DNA of 64,000 nucleotides from JAJECS01 sp965198185 (GTDB taxonomy: Bacteria; Chloroflexota; UBA11872): contig CBDAOU010000002.1 in assembly GCA_965198185.1 (NCBI GenBank), forward strand, positions 2,006,654 to 2,070,653, written 5' to 3'. Shown here one piece after another: positions 17,216 to 25,220 of the stretch (its first letter is position 1; each line of letters begins with the position of its first letter). Position numbers and translations under genes: made by a program. The notes beneath the pieces were generated by a model that ran no database searches, had not been told where the DNA came from, and saw only the letters and a program-made list of their open reading frames with translations.

Positions 17216-17283
17216 GGCTCGTAATCGGCGGCGTCGCAGAAACGCAGGGGCCCGACTGCGCCCCGACGATCCGCGACGTCTCG

Positions 17284-18507
17284 CTAGGGCGGCGAGGCCA
17301 CGTCCGACGGCGGTGCGGCCGACGCGCGCGGCGCGAACCTGATCCGCAGCTGGCCCTCCTCGAGCCGCGCCCGTTGATGCTCCATGCGGGCCAGGGCGCG
17401 GGGCAGGACGATGTTGCGGCGCGCCGCACCCATGCGCACCACCAGCTCGTCTCCGCGACGGATCAGCGCGGCGTCGCGGCGGTCGATGAAGGGCGCCGGA
17501 ATCTGAAACTCAAATCCGCCGTCGATCTGGGCAATGTGGTAGGGCCGCTCGCGCACCAGCACCGCGGCCGGGTCCTGATCGCCATGCAGCTGGTCTCCCA
17601 TTTCCCGCAGGCGGTCGAGCCCGACCACTTCCTCCGGAAATTGGGGAACCTGGAGCACGGGCAGGGGGTCGAACATGGAGTGGATTTCGCGCATGTAGCG
17701 TTGCTGCATGCGGCGCCAGCTCGCGGCAAAGTCGCCCGTGGCCTCCGCCGGGACGAGGCGGTTCACCACCAGTGCATCGGTTATGTGGTCGTACAGCGTC
17801 AGGTAGGTGTAGCTGCGCTGAGCCTCGCGGATGACCATCTTCTCGGGATTCACCACGATCCTGACCGTCGACTGGCCCGGACGGGTGAGCAACACCCGCA
17901 GTTTCTCCAACTCCTCCACCAGCTCGCCCATGGCGACGAAAACGGAATCCTCGGGTAGCGGCAGATCGGTGACGCGCCGCGCCATCGGGCGAATCATGCG
18001 CGCGAGTTGGCGATTGATGGGCAGCAGCTTGTCCATCCACCAGCGACCGACCTCGGGAAACGCCAGCAGGCGCAGTGTCTCGCCCGTGGGCGCGCAGTCC
18101 ACGATCACGACGTCGAAGTCGCCGGACTCGACGTGGCGGGTGATCCAGAGCAGGTTGGCGAGCTCCTCCATGCCCGGGAGCACGGCGATTTCCTCGGCCA
18201 GGAGGTCGCTGACACCGCGCCAGGTCAGCAGCGCCTCGACCCAGGATTGGACAGTGCCCCAATAGGTTTCGAGGTTGTAGTAGATGTCGCATTCCTGGGC
18301 CCAGAGTCGCTCGGTCACCTCGATCGGCTCGGGGCCAAGCGGCCGGTCCAGAGAGTCGCCCAGGCTGTGCGCCGCGTCGGTGCTGAGCACGATGGTGCGC
18401 GCGCCGCGCTCGGCGCAGCGCAGGGCAGCGGCGGCGGCGACGCTGGTCTTGCCCACGCCGCCCTTGCCGGTGTACAGGATGACGCGGGCGCTGTCAGCGG
18501 GTGGCAA
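17284..18507 (-). CDS. arsA: ArsA/GET3-family ATPase with C-terminal HSP20-like domain
   Basis: 407 residues with one ATPase domain. The deviant Walker A is YTGKGGVGKTSVAAA. VLSTDAAHSLGDSLDRPLG is the switch I region and VVIVDCAPTGETLRLLAFPE the switch II region. A beta-rich C-terminal segment (about 320-395, IAQIDGGFEFQIPAPF ... NIVLPRALAR) resembles the HSP20-like domain of bacterial and chloroplast ArsA homologues. There are no arsB/arsR/arsC neighbours and no obvious triple-Cys metalloid site, so a role in protein targeting or metal handling is at least as likely as arsenite export. It overlaps selD by 14 bp and is probably cotranscribed with it. Confidence 0.88.
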   Translation of the reverse strand: MPPADSARVILYTGKGGVGKTSVAAAAALRCAERGARTIVLSTDAAHSLGDSLDRPLGPEPIEVTERLWAQECDIYYNLETYWGTVQSWVEALLTWRGVSDLLAEEIAVLPGMEELANLLWITRHVESGDFDVVIVDCAPTGETLRLLAFPEVGRWWMDKLLPINRQLARMIRPMARRVTDLPLPEDSVFVAMGELVEELEKLRVLLTRPGQSTVRIVVNPEKMVIREAQRSYTYLTLYDHITDALVVNRLVPAEATGDFAASWRRMQQRYMREIHSMFDPLPVLQVPQFPEEVVGLDRLREMGDQLHGDQDPAAVLVRERPYHIAQIDGGFEFQIPAPFIDRRDAALIRRGDELVVRMGAARRNIVLPRALARMEHQRARLEEGQLRIRFAPRASAAPPSDVASPP

Positions 18508-19579
18508 GGTCGGGCTCCAACTGGGACAGGCTCACGTGCAGCGGGGCTTCGCGCGCACCGGCGACCCGCCCGACGGTGGCCGTCGCCAACGCCCCCGCGG
18601 CGGCGAGCGCCTCGCGCAACGCGTGCTCATCCTCGGGCGGAATGGCGATGAGCAGCCCACCGCTGGTTTGGGCGTCGGCGAGCAGCAGCCGTTCCGCCGC
18701 GGGCAACTGAGCCACCCACTCCACCTGGCCTTCCAGCGCGGCCAGGTTGCGCTCGGTGCCGCCCGGCACCTCGTCCGCGGCGATGAGCTCGCGCACGTGC
18801 GGCAGCACGGGCACCCGGTCGGCAAACACCGTGGCCGAGCAGCCGCTGGCCTGCATCATTTCGCGCAGATGCCCCAAGAGCCCGTAGCCGGTGACATCCG
18901 TCATGGCATGGGCGCCTAACCTGCTCGCCGCTTCGGCCGCCGCTCGATTCAGCGTCCGCATGCTGGCCACGGCCGCGGCCAACGCCTCGGGCGGCGCCGC
19001 GTCGTGCTTGAGCGCGGTGCTGATGACGCCCGTCCCGATCGGTTTGGTGAGCACCAGCAGGTCGCCGGGACGCGCCCCGGCGTTGGTGATGAGCGCGTCC
19101 GGATGCGCCGTGCCAATGACCGCCATGCCGAACTTGGGCACCGGATCGTCCACGGAATGCCCGCCGGCGACCACGGCGCCCGCCTCCAGCACGGTGTCGG
19201 CGCCGCCGCGCTGGATCTCGGCCAGCACGTCGAGCGACAGCGTGTCGCGCGGAAATCCGGCGAGGTTGAGCGCCAACAACGGCGTGGCGGCCATGGCGTA
19301 AATGTCGCTGAGCGCGTTTGCCGCCGCGATGGCGCCAAAGTCGTAGGGGTCGTCGACGATGGGCGTGAAGACGTCGATCGTCGCCACGATCGCCAGGTCG
19401 TCGCGCAGTCGGTAGACGGCGGCGTCATCGAACGCGGCGGCGTCCACCAACAGGTCGACGTGGGCCATTCGCGGCATGCGGCGCATCACGTGCGCCAGCT
19501 CGGTCGAGCTGAGCTTGCAGGCTCAGCCGGCGCCGGGCGAATACCGCGTGAGCTTTGGTTGCGTCACATCCGAGGTCAT
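18494..19579 (-). CDS. selD: Selenide, water dikinase SelD, itself a selenoprotein (in-frame UGA = Sec19)
   Basis: SelD makes selenophosphate from selenide and ATP, the donor for selenocysteine and selenouridine synthesis. Read through one in-frame TGA (minus-strand codon at 19525-19523), the gene is 361 residues, the normal length, starting at ATG 19579. The N-terminus becomes LTRYSPGAGU followed by ACKLSSTELAHVM, which matches the family's LT.YS.GAGC/U.CK.S active site with Sec19 and Lys22. Downstream, the ATP/Mg Asp-rich motifs (DDAAVYRL, IVDDPYDFG), VVAGGHSVDD, MTDVTGYGLLGHL and DAQTSGGLLIA are intact. Starting at the first ATG after the UGA (19489) would remove the catalytic residue. A hairpin suited to SECIS follows the UGA. 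Its stop overlaps the arsA start. Confidence 0.93.
19496..19511 (-). other. Candidate bacterial SECIS hairpin in selD
   Basis: In the selD mRNA, CAGCUC-GACC-GAGCUG forms a perfect 6-bp stem with a four-base loop starting with G. It occupies positions 15-30 counted from the U of the UGA codon. Bacterial SECIS elements lie directly downstream of the Sec codon, with the apical loop about 16-37 nt away, so placement fits. Folding and SelB recognition are inferred. Confidence 0.6.
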
Positions 19580-19641
19580 TCTGGCAATCTACAGTACGCG
19601 AGAGGCGCCGCCGGCCCGGGCGCCGGGAGAGGCTCCGAAGG

Positions 19642-21003
19642 ATGCAGGCCGTGCCGCAGAAATCGACCGTGCAGGCGGGTCGCCGCTGGCTGCGGCGGGC
19701 GCGAGCGGCCGCGCTGGGTTTTGGGCTCGTCGTCGCCATGGCGGGATCGGGCGCCGCCGCCGCCCAAGAGCCGGACGTCGACGCGTCCACGCACGAGTCT
19801 CCCGTGGCGATCGCGGTGCCGTCAGGCTGGTTCTATCCGGGACTGGGCGAGGACAGCACCGGCTTCGGCGTGCGCAACTTTGCCGACGGCCCGCGTTTCT
19901 TGGACGCGTTCACGCGCTATGGCGGCGTCGACGTGATGGGGTACCCATCGTCGCGGCCCTGGATCGGTCCCGGCGGGTTCTACTATCAGCTCACCCAGCG
20001 CGCCCTGATGCAATGGTCGCCGACCACCAACGAGGTCCAGCTGGCGAATCTCTACGAGATCCTGCGTGAGGCCGGTCACGACGACGCCCTCTATGCGCGC
20101 TCGATTCCGCGGAGCCAACTCGACGAATCCGAGACGTTTGGCGAAGCGCAAGCCGCGCGCATGGGCTGGATGACCGATCCGGTGATCACGCAGGCCTTCC
20201 TCGCCAATCCCATCGAGGCCGACAGCGTGGATGCCGCCATTGAGCTCCACGGCCTGCCAATGTCGCAGCCGGAAGCGTTCGGTCCGTTTGTGGTGCAGCG
20301 CTTCCAGCGGACGGCGCTGCAGCACTGGGTGGAAGAGGTCGATGGTGGGCCGCCGGCGGGCACCGTCGTGCTGGTCAACAGCGGCGACCACTACAAGGAC
20401 CTGGTCCTCGGGGATTCGGCGGTGACCACGCCTCACACGCACGACGACACGCGCATGCTGGATCTGCGGGGCGAGACCGAGGTCTTGGTGGACGCCGTTC
20501 TCGCCACCACGACGCAGCGGACCTACAACGTCGTCGACGACGCGCTCGCCGAGGCGCTGCGCCTGTTGGAAGGGGTGCCGTCGGCTACGCCAGGCCTCGA
20601 GGCCGCCGCCGAAGTCTCCGCCCCGATTCGTTTTCGGTCGCTCGCGACCAACATCTTCGCCACGTTCACGCCCCCGTCACGCATTGCCGTCAATCGCGAC
20701 CTTCAAGCGGAGCGCCCCGAAGCCGTGGCGGCCGTCCTCGCGCACGAGCTGCAGCACCTCGCGGAATTCCATGACCAGCAGTACGAGCCGTCGCAAGCCG
20801 CCTGTCTGGAGGCGGAGATCCGCGCCGTGACCGCGGAAGCGAGCGCGTGGAGCACGCTGATGGGGCCCACCGGCGCCGAGAATCCGCAATCGTCCCTGGA
20901 ACGGATGGAGAATTCCCGGCTACAGGCAGTGCAGGCGGGCAGCGAGACCATCCGCGCGCTGGTTGAGGATGGATGGGCCGAGCAGTGTTCCCAGCACCAT
21001 TGA
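19642..21003 (+). CDS. Exported protein: repeat-like surface module plus HELQH putative metallopeptidase
   Basis: 453 residues from ATG 19642, preceded by GGAGAGG. A basic n-region and hydrophobic core (AALGFGLVVAMAGSGAAAAQ) form a signal peptide. Residues ~55-230 contain a module with GFGVRNFADGPRFLDAF, VDVMGYPSSRPW, FYYQLTQRALMQW and FGPFVVQRFQRTALQHW, closely paralleled in the beta-lactamase-fold protein at 30413. The C-terminal part has AAVLAHELQHLAEFHDQ (HEXXH), followed by Glu-rich helices (CLEAEIRAVTAEASAW) that could give the third zinc ligand. The proteolytic role is inferred from the motif only. It is divergent from selD. Confidence 0.72.
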   Translation: MQAVPQKSTVQAGRRWLRRARAAALGFGLVVAMAGSGAAAAQEPDVDASTHESPVAIAVPSGWFYPGLGEDSTGFGVRNFADGPRFLDAFTRYGGVDVMGYPSSRPWIGPGGFYYQLTQRALMQWSPTTNEVQLANLYEILREAGHDDALYARSIPRSQLDESETFGEAQAARMGWMTDPVITQAFLANPIEADSVDAAIELHGLPMSQPEAFGPFVVQRFQRTALQHWVEEVDGGPPAGTVVLVNSGDHYKDLVLGDSAVTTPHTHDDTRMLDLRGETEVLVDAVLATTTQRTYNVVDDALAEALRLLEGVPSATPGLEAAAEVSAPIRFRSLATNIFATFTPPSRIAVNRDLQAERPEAVAAVLAHELQHLAEFHDQQYEPSQAACLEAEIRAVTAEASAWSTLMGPTGAENPQSSLERMENSRLQAVQAGSETIRALVEDGWAEQCSQHH

Positions 21004-21084
21004 CGCTGCGGGCATCCGCCGCCTAGCATCGTCAACGGATAGCTGGAGCGCCGAGGAGCTTTGCATGCGGCGGGCATATAGGCG

Positions 21085-21159
21085 GCCGGCGGTCGTCGCC
21101 TAGCGATACGCCGCCGGCTTTGCGTGACCACCGCGGTGGCACGCCACCTGGCGTATTCC
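21085..21159 (+). promoter_or_regulatory. Probable T-box riboswitch, short stem I with Tyr specifier UAC
   Basis: Two parts of a T-box are visible upstream of tyrS. A hairpin, GCCGGCGG (21085-21092) with CCGCCGGC (21111-21118), encloses an inner UCGC/GCGA stem. Its internal loop on the 3' side reads UACG, which contains the Tyr codon UAC at 21107-21109 followed by a purine. About 15 nt later, GCGGTGGCACGCC...GGCGTATTCC (21133-21159) resembles the T-box core GGUGGNAC with its closing stem and the CGUCCC-like end. There is no T-tract terminator before the start at 21198, so control would be translational, as in ultrashort stem I T-boxes of Actinobacteria. Sensing uncharged tRNA-Tyr is inferred. 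Confidence 0.6.
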
Positions 21160-21197
21160 GGCGCCCGCACGAGGCGCCTTCCACTACGAGCTTCCCA

Positions 21198-22436
21198 ATG
21201 CCTGCCAATGCCTTCGACGTTCTTGACGCGCGCGGCCTAGTCTCGGCCGCCAGCGACGCCGCCGCGCTGCGCCGCGCGCTCGACCGGCCCCTCACGTTCT
21301 ACGTGGGGTTTGACCCCACCGCGTCAAGCCTGACCGCCGGCCACCTGGTGACGCTGATGATGGCGCACCACCTGCAACAGGCGGGACACCGGCCGATCCT
21401 GATTGCCGGCGGCGGCACGGGGCTGATCGGCGACCCGTCGGACCTTCTGGACACCCGGGCGCTGCTCACGGAAGAGGACGTGGCGGCGAACGTTGCCGCG
21501 ATTCGCACGCAATTGGAGCGGTTCGTCGATCTCAATGACGGCGACGCCCTGGTGCTCAACAACGCCGACTGGCTGTCGCAGCTGGGGTACCTGGGGTTCC
21601 TGCGGGACATCGGCCGCCACTTCAGCGTGAACGAGATGCTCGCCACCGACACCTATCGCAAGCGCCTGGACGCCGGCGAGAACCTGAATTTCATCGAGCT
21701 GAACTACCGCCTGCTGCAGGCCTACGATTTCCTGCATCTCTACCGGGAATTCGACTGCACGCTGCAGATCGCCGGCAGCGATCAATGGTCCAACATCCTG
21801 GCGGGCGTCGACCTGATTCGCCGCGAGGAACGAGCGCAGGCATTTGGGCTGGTCGCCCCGCTGCTGACGACGGCGGAAGGCGCGAAGATGGGCAAGACCG
21901 CGGCGGGCGCGGTGTGGCTGGACGCCGACCGCACGCCGCCGTTCGAGTTCTACCAGTCTTGGATCAATCTGGCCGACGCCCTCGTGCCGCAGGCGCTGGG
22001 CATGCTCACCACGTTGCCAACGTCGCAGGTTGCCGCGTTGAGCGAGCTGCGCGGACCGGACATCCGGCGCGCCAAGCAGGCGCTGGCGCACGACGTGACG
22101 GCCACCGTGCATGGCCGCGAGGCGGCCGATGCCGCGCGCGAAACGGCCCAGTCGCTCTTCGCAGCCGCGGCGGGTGACGCCGAGGCCGTGCCGACAACTA
22201 CGGTTGCCGTAGCTGAGTTGGAAGCCGGTATCCCAATCATCGAGCTGCTGGTGCGTACCGGCCTTGCGTCGTCGCGCGGCGCCGCGCGCCGGCTCATTGC
22301 GCAGGGCGGCGCTTACGTGGGCGAAACGCGCGCCGAGGACCCCGAGGCCATCGTGCACCGCGCCCAGGTGCCGGACGAGGGACTGTTGCTGCGGGCCGGT
22401 CGCAAGCGGTATCACCGTGTCACCGCGTCGTCGTGA
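21198..22436 (+). CDS. tyrS: Tyrosyl-tRNA synthetase
   Basis: 412-residue class I aminoacyl-tRNA synthetase charging tRNA-Tyr. The start at 21198 gives MPANAFDVLDARGLVSA. VGFDPTASSLTAGHLVTL contains the HIGH-equivalent motif, and GGGTGLIGDPS and IAGSDQWSNILAGVDLIRR line the tyrosine/ATP site. The KMSKS loop is degenerate as GAKMGKTAAG. The C-terminal S4 RNA-binding domain covers about 340-405 (LASSRGAARRLIAQGGAYVG). The region from 21120 to 21197 is leader containing the T-box, not coding. Confidence 0.96.
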   Translation: MPANAFDVLDARGLVSAASDAAALRRALDRPLTFYVGFDPTASSLTAGHLVTLMMAHHLQQAGHRPILIAGGGTGLIGDPSDLLDTRALLTEEDVAANVAAIRTQLERFVDLNDGDALVLNNADWLSQLGYLGFLRDIGRHFSVNEMLATDTYRKRLDAGENLNFIELNYRLLQAYDFLHLYREFDCTLQIAGSDQWSNILAGVDLIRREERAQAFGLVAPLLTTAEGAKMGKTAAGAVWLDADRTPPFEFYQSWINLADALVPQALGMLTTLPTSQVAALSELRGPDIRRAKQALAHDVTATVHGREAADAARETAQSLFAAAAGDAEAVPTTTVAVAELEAGIPIIELLVRTGLASSRGAARRLIAQGGAYVGETRAEDPEAIVHRAQVPDEGLLLRAGRKRYHRVTASS

Positions 22437-22501
22437 ATGGCCGGTGATCGTCGCTGGCCGCTACCCTCGGAGCTGAAGGCGACGCCCGCTGAGGAGGCTG
22501 T

Positions 22502-23119
22502 ATGGCATCCCGACGCCAGCCAGACCAGGTAGTGCCCCCGCGCCGCGTGAAGCTGCGCAAGTCCGCCACCGCGGAGGACATGGCCGACGCGGGGCTGCGT
22601 CGCGCGGCGGGGGAGACGCTGCGCTGCGAGTGGGCCCAGCGCAACCCCGACCTGACGATCTATCACGATGACGTGTGGGGCGAGCCGCCGGCTGACGACC
22701 GCGAGTACTTCGAACGCATGATGCTGGAGATCTTCCACGCCGGACTGAGCTGGACGCTCATCTGGAACAAGCGCGAGAGCCTGCACCGGGCATACGACCG
22801 GTTCGACGTCGGCGCCGTCGCTTCCTATGGACCCGCCGAGGTGACGCGCCTGATGAATGACCCGAGCGTGGTGCGCAGCGCCAAGAAAATTGACGCGGCC
22901 ATTGCCAACGCGCGCACGGTGCTCGAGCTCCAGGCCGAGCACGGCGATCTGGCGACGTTCCTGCGGCAGCTTCCCGACGATGCCGAGGACAAGATCAAGG
23001 TCCTCAGGACGACGTTCGCCTTCATGGGGCCGGGCGTGGCGCGCGGTTTCCTGGAAGCCACCGGTCTCATCCCAACGCCGCACCACCCGTTCTGCTACAA
23101 GACCACGGGCGTCGGCTGA
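22502..23119 (+). CDS. tag: DNA-3-methyladenine glycosylase I
   Basis: 205-residue Tag-family glycosylase that excises 3-methyladenine. Family motifs are RCEWAQRNPDLTIYHDDVWG, EIFHAGLSWTLIWNKRES with the helix-hairpin-helix lead-in, and RSAKKIDAAIANARTVLELQ. The C-terminal zinc-binding pattern appears as PTPHHPFCYKT, pairing with the N-terminal Cys and His. The first ~40 residues are a Lys/Arg-rich extension not found in E. coli Tag. It is 15 bp from the BNR-repeat gene. Confidence 0.88.
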   Translation: MASRRQPDQVVPPRRVKLRKSATAEDMADAGLRRAAGETLRCEWAQRNPDLTIYHDDVWGEPPADDREYFERMMLEIFHAGLSWTLIWNKRESLHRAYDRFDVGAVASYGPAEVTRLMNDPSVVRSAKKIDAAIANARTVLELQAEHGDLATFLRQLPDDAEDKIKVLRTTFAFMGPGVARGFLEATGLIPTPHHPFCYKTTGVG

Positions 23120-23135
23120 GCCGGAGACGTCAGCC

Positions 23136-24038
23136 ATGAGATTGCTCGTTGGCACCCGTGACGGTCTGCGAGACAGCGAGGGCGCGCTGCTGGCTCTTGG
23201 CGGACGGTCGATCCGCGCGCTGGCCGGGAATCCAGACAACGCATGGATGGTTGTCGACGGGCGCGAGGTCTGGCGGCTGCGAGACGGGCGGTCAACCCAA
23301 GCCACCACTGCCGCATCGCCGGGCGATCCCGCGCTCACGTGCGCCGTGCCCACGCCCACGGGCGTTCTTCTTGGAACCGAGGGGGCGCATCTCCGACAGT
23401 TGGACGACGCAGGGCTGGTGCCGGTTGCGGGCTTCGATCAGGCCGAGGGCCGCGAGCACTGGTTCACGCCCTGGGGCGGCCCGCCGGCGACCCGGTCCAT
23501 CGTGATGGACGAGGAAAGCACGCTCTACGTCAACGTGCACGTTGGCGGCGTGCTGCGGTCGGACGACGACGCCGAGACCTGGCAGGCGACGGCGCTGGAC
23601 ATCCGCGCCGACGCGCACCAGGTCATCGCGCCCCCCGGTCACGACGGCCTGCTGCTGGCCGCCACGGCGCGTGGGCTGGCCATTTCGCGTGACCGTGGGG
23701 ATTCATGGAACATGGACGCCCGCGGACTGCACGCCACCTATGCCCGGGCCGTCGCCCTCAGTGATTCGACGATTCTGCTGTCGGTCGCGCGCGGACCCGG
23801 CGGACAGGATGCGGCCTTGTATCGACGCGCACTGGACGGCGACGAGCCGTTCGTCCGCTGCACGGACGGGCTGCCCGATCACTTCGACGGCAACATCGAC
23901 TCTCACGGGCTGGTGGCCGACGGGCCCAACGCGGCCATGGCAGGACCCGACGGCGCGCTCTATTGCTCGGAGGACGGCGGGCGTACCTGGCATTGCACGC
24001 TCACGGGACTGTCCGCGGTTTATGCGCTGGTGATGTAG
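23136..24038 (+). CDS. BNR/Asp-box repeat beta-propeller protein
   Basis: 300 residues. It carries Asp-box/BNR motifs of the S.D.G.TW type: GVLRSDDDAETWQA, LAISRDRGDSWNMDARGL and LYCSEDGGRTWHCTLTGL, each ending a beta-propeller blade. There is no signal peptide at this start (MRLLVGTRDGLRDSEG), so it is probably cytoplasmic. The fold is that of sialidase/WD40-like propellers, but the sialidase Arg triad is not evident. The function is unknown. It follows tag with a small gap and may be cotranscribed. A longer reading from 22857 lies within tag. Confidence 0.8.
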   Translation: MRLLVGTRDGLRDSEGALLALGGRSIRALAGNPDNAWMVVDGREVWRLRDGRSTQATTAASPGDPALTCAVPTPTGVLLGTEGAHLRQLDDAGLVPVAGFDQAEGREHWFTPWGGPPATRSIVMDEESTLYVNVHVGGVLRSDDDAETWQATALDIRADAHQVIAPPGHDGLLLAATARGLAISRDRGDSWNMDARGLHATYARAVALSDSTILLSVARGPGGQDAALYRRALDGDEPFVRCTDGLPDHFDGNIDSHGLVADGPNAAMAGPDGALYCSEDGGRTWHCTLTGLSAVYALVM

Positions 24039-24186
24039 CGAGATTTCACCTAACCGCAGAAGCGCCTTCTCACGGTCGACGCGGTCGCAACGCCACTAAC
24101 ATTCTCAGCACCATTCCACTCGCTCCCTAGGTGGCCACTCCCCAATCCAATCCCTGAGCCTCGACCTGGAGATCGAGACGCGCTCG

Positions 24187-24217
24187 TTGTGTCCCGCTAA
24201 TGCGCACCGTTTAGAAT
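24187..24217 (+). promoter_or_regulatory. Candidate sigma-70 promoter before the AT-richer gene pair
   Basis: TTGTGT at 24187-24192 and TAGAAT at 24212-24217 are separated by 19 bp, and the ATG follows 29 bp downstream at 24246. The -10 element is good but the spacer is long. The surrounding 24039-24245 segment holds no gene I can identify and is AT-richer than the flanks. Confidence 0.35.
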
Positions 24218-24245
24218 ATGTGACGATTAGTGGAAAGCCAGCCTC

Positions 24246-25220
24246 ATGGACCCAACAACCTGCGCTGCGGTTACCACCGCCCTCGACATCGCGATAGCAC
24301 GGGTGGCAAAGCAGGAACTCACAAGACTCAGCACCGGATTGAGCGACCGGTGCCGCGCCAGACGCGTTTACACTTCCCTTCGTGAATTAGCTGGCCTACA
24401 GGGCAACACCAAGCCTACTTATGATGAGTGGGTTGCCGTGTTCTATTCTCTCTGGTATCAGCCAGCTCACATTAATCTCGCGTATACCTGCGCCCAACGC
24501 ATACCGGCAGACATCAATCCTATCGTGAGAGGCGAAGGTGCCTTGCAGGTCTTCGATTTCGGCTGCGGCGCTCTAGCGACGAAATTCGGTCTCGCGTTGG
24601 CGGCGGCTGACGCATTGCGTGAAGGTTCACAACTCCAAACAATCACTGTTCAGTCGTGCGATGAAAGCGAGGCTATGAAAGACATTGGCAAGAAGATTTG
24701 GTGTGACTTTGTGAACGAGATAGAGCCTGTTGCCAACACGGATCCTAAGGTTGCTGCAGTATGGTTTGCGTGCGAATCGATTGTATTCGATGGGCAAGTC
24801 GATTCTCAGGAGTCGACTCGTTGGCTTACTGCCCTTCATGTAGCCTACGCAACAAATGCACATGAGGTGAAGGCATGCCTTAATCGTAGAGTCAAATTCT
24901 GGGCGCCTGATGTAGTCTTAGTTACCTCTCACCCATCGTTTACTCACCATAGGTTTTGCCCGCAATGTGGTTACTGTTGTTGTTGGGACGAGACTTTCAA
25001 ATGTTCACCAGGACCGTATACCCCTGATGTGGAGCGTCTTAGGCTGGAAGGTATGCTTTCTAATACCAGTAAATTGAGATTGCAAATAGGCGAGTGTATT
25101 AGCAATAGCTTACAAGATTGCGAGAGATCCTTCGTATCTCGTTACCTGCAAACGCGGGCGGTGCATTGGACCGGGGGGACAGACCTTGGGGCAGTTGTGT
25201 ATGTCAAACAGCCGAACTGA
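24246..25220 (+). CDS. Rossmann-type methyltransferase-like protein, unassigned
   Basis: 324 residues. A nucleotide- or SAM-binding first motif appears as LQVFDFGCGALATKFGLALA near residue 100, followed by an acidic residue after the next strand (VQSCDESEAM). The rest has no motif I recognise. A cysteine/histidine-rich segment, RFCPQCGYCCCWDETFKCS (about 237-255), could bind a metal. Codon use is clearly more A/T-rich than in all neighbours, with many codons rare elsewhere in the window, which suggests recent acquisition. It overlaps the next gene by 20 bp, so the two probably function together. Confidence 0.6.
   Translation: MDPTTCAAVTTALDIAIARVAKQELTRLSTGLSDRCRARRVYTSLRELAGLQGNTKPTYDEWVAVFYSLWYQPAHINLAYTCAQRIPADINPIVRGEGALQVFDFGCGALATKFGLALAAADALREGSQLQTITVQSCDESEAMKDIGKKIWCDFVNEIEPVANTDPKVAAVWFACESIVFDGQVDSQESTRWLTALHVAYATNAHEVKACLNRRVKFWAPDVVLVTSHPSFTHHRFCPQCGYCCCWDETFKCSPGPYTPDVERLRLEGMLSNTSKLRLQIGECISNSLQDCERSFVSRYLQTRAVHWTGGTDLGAVVYVKQPN

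Noticed and set aside
18494..19489. Short 331-residue SelD starting at the ATG after the UGA
   Set aside because: It would lack the catalytic Cys/Sec and Lys that are plainly encoded upstream through the UGA.
22857..24038. 393-codon version of the BNR protein
   Set aside because: Its first 93 codons are out-of-frame tag sequence; ATG 23136 gives a sensible start.
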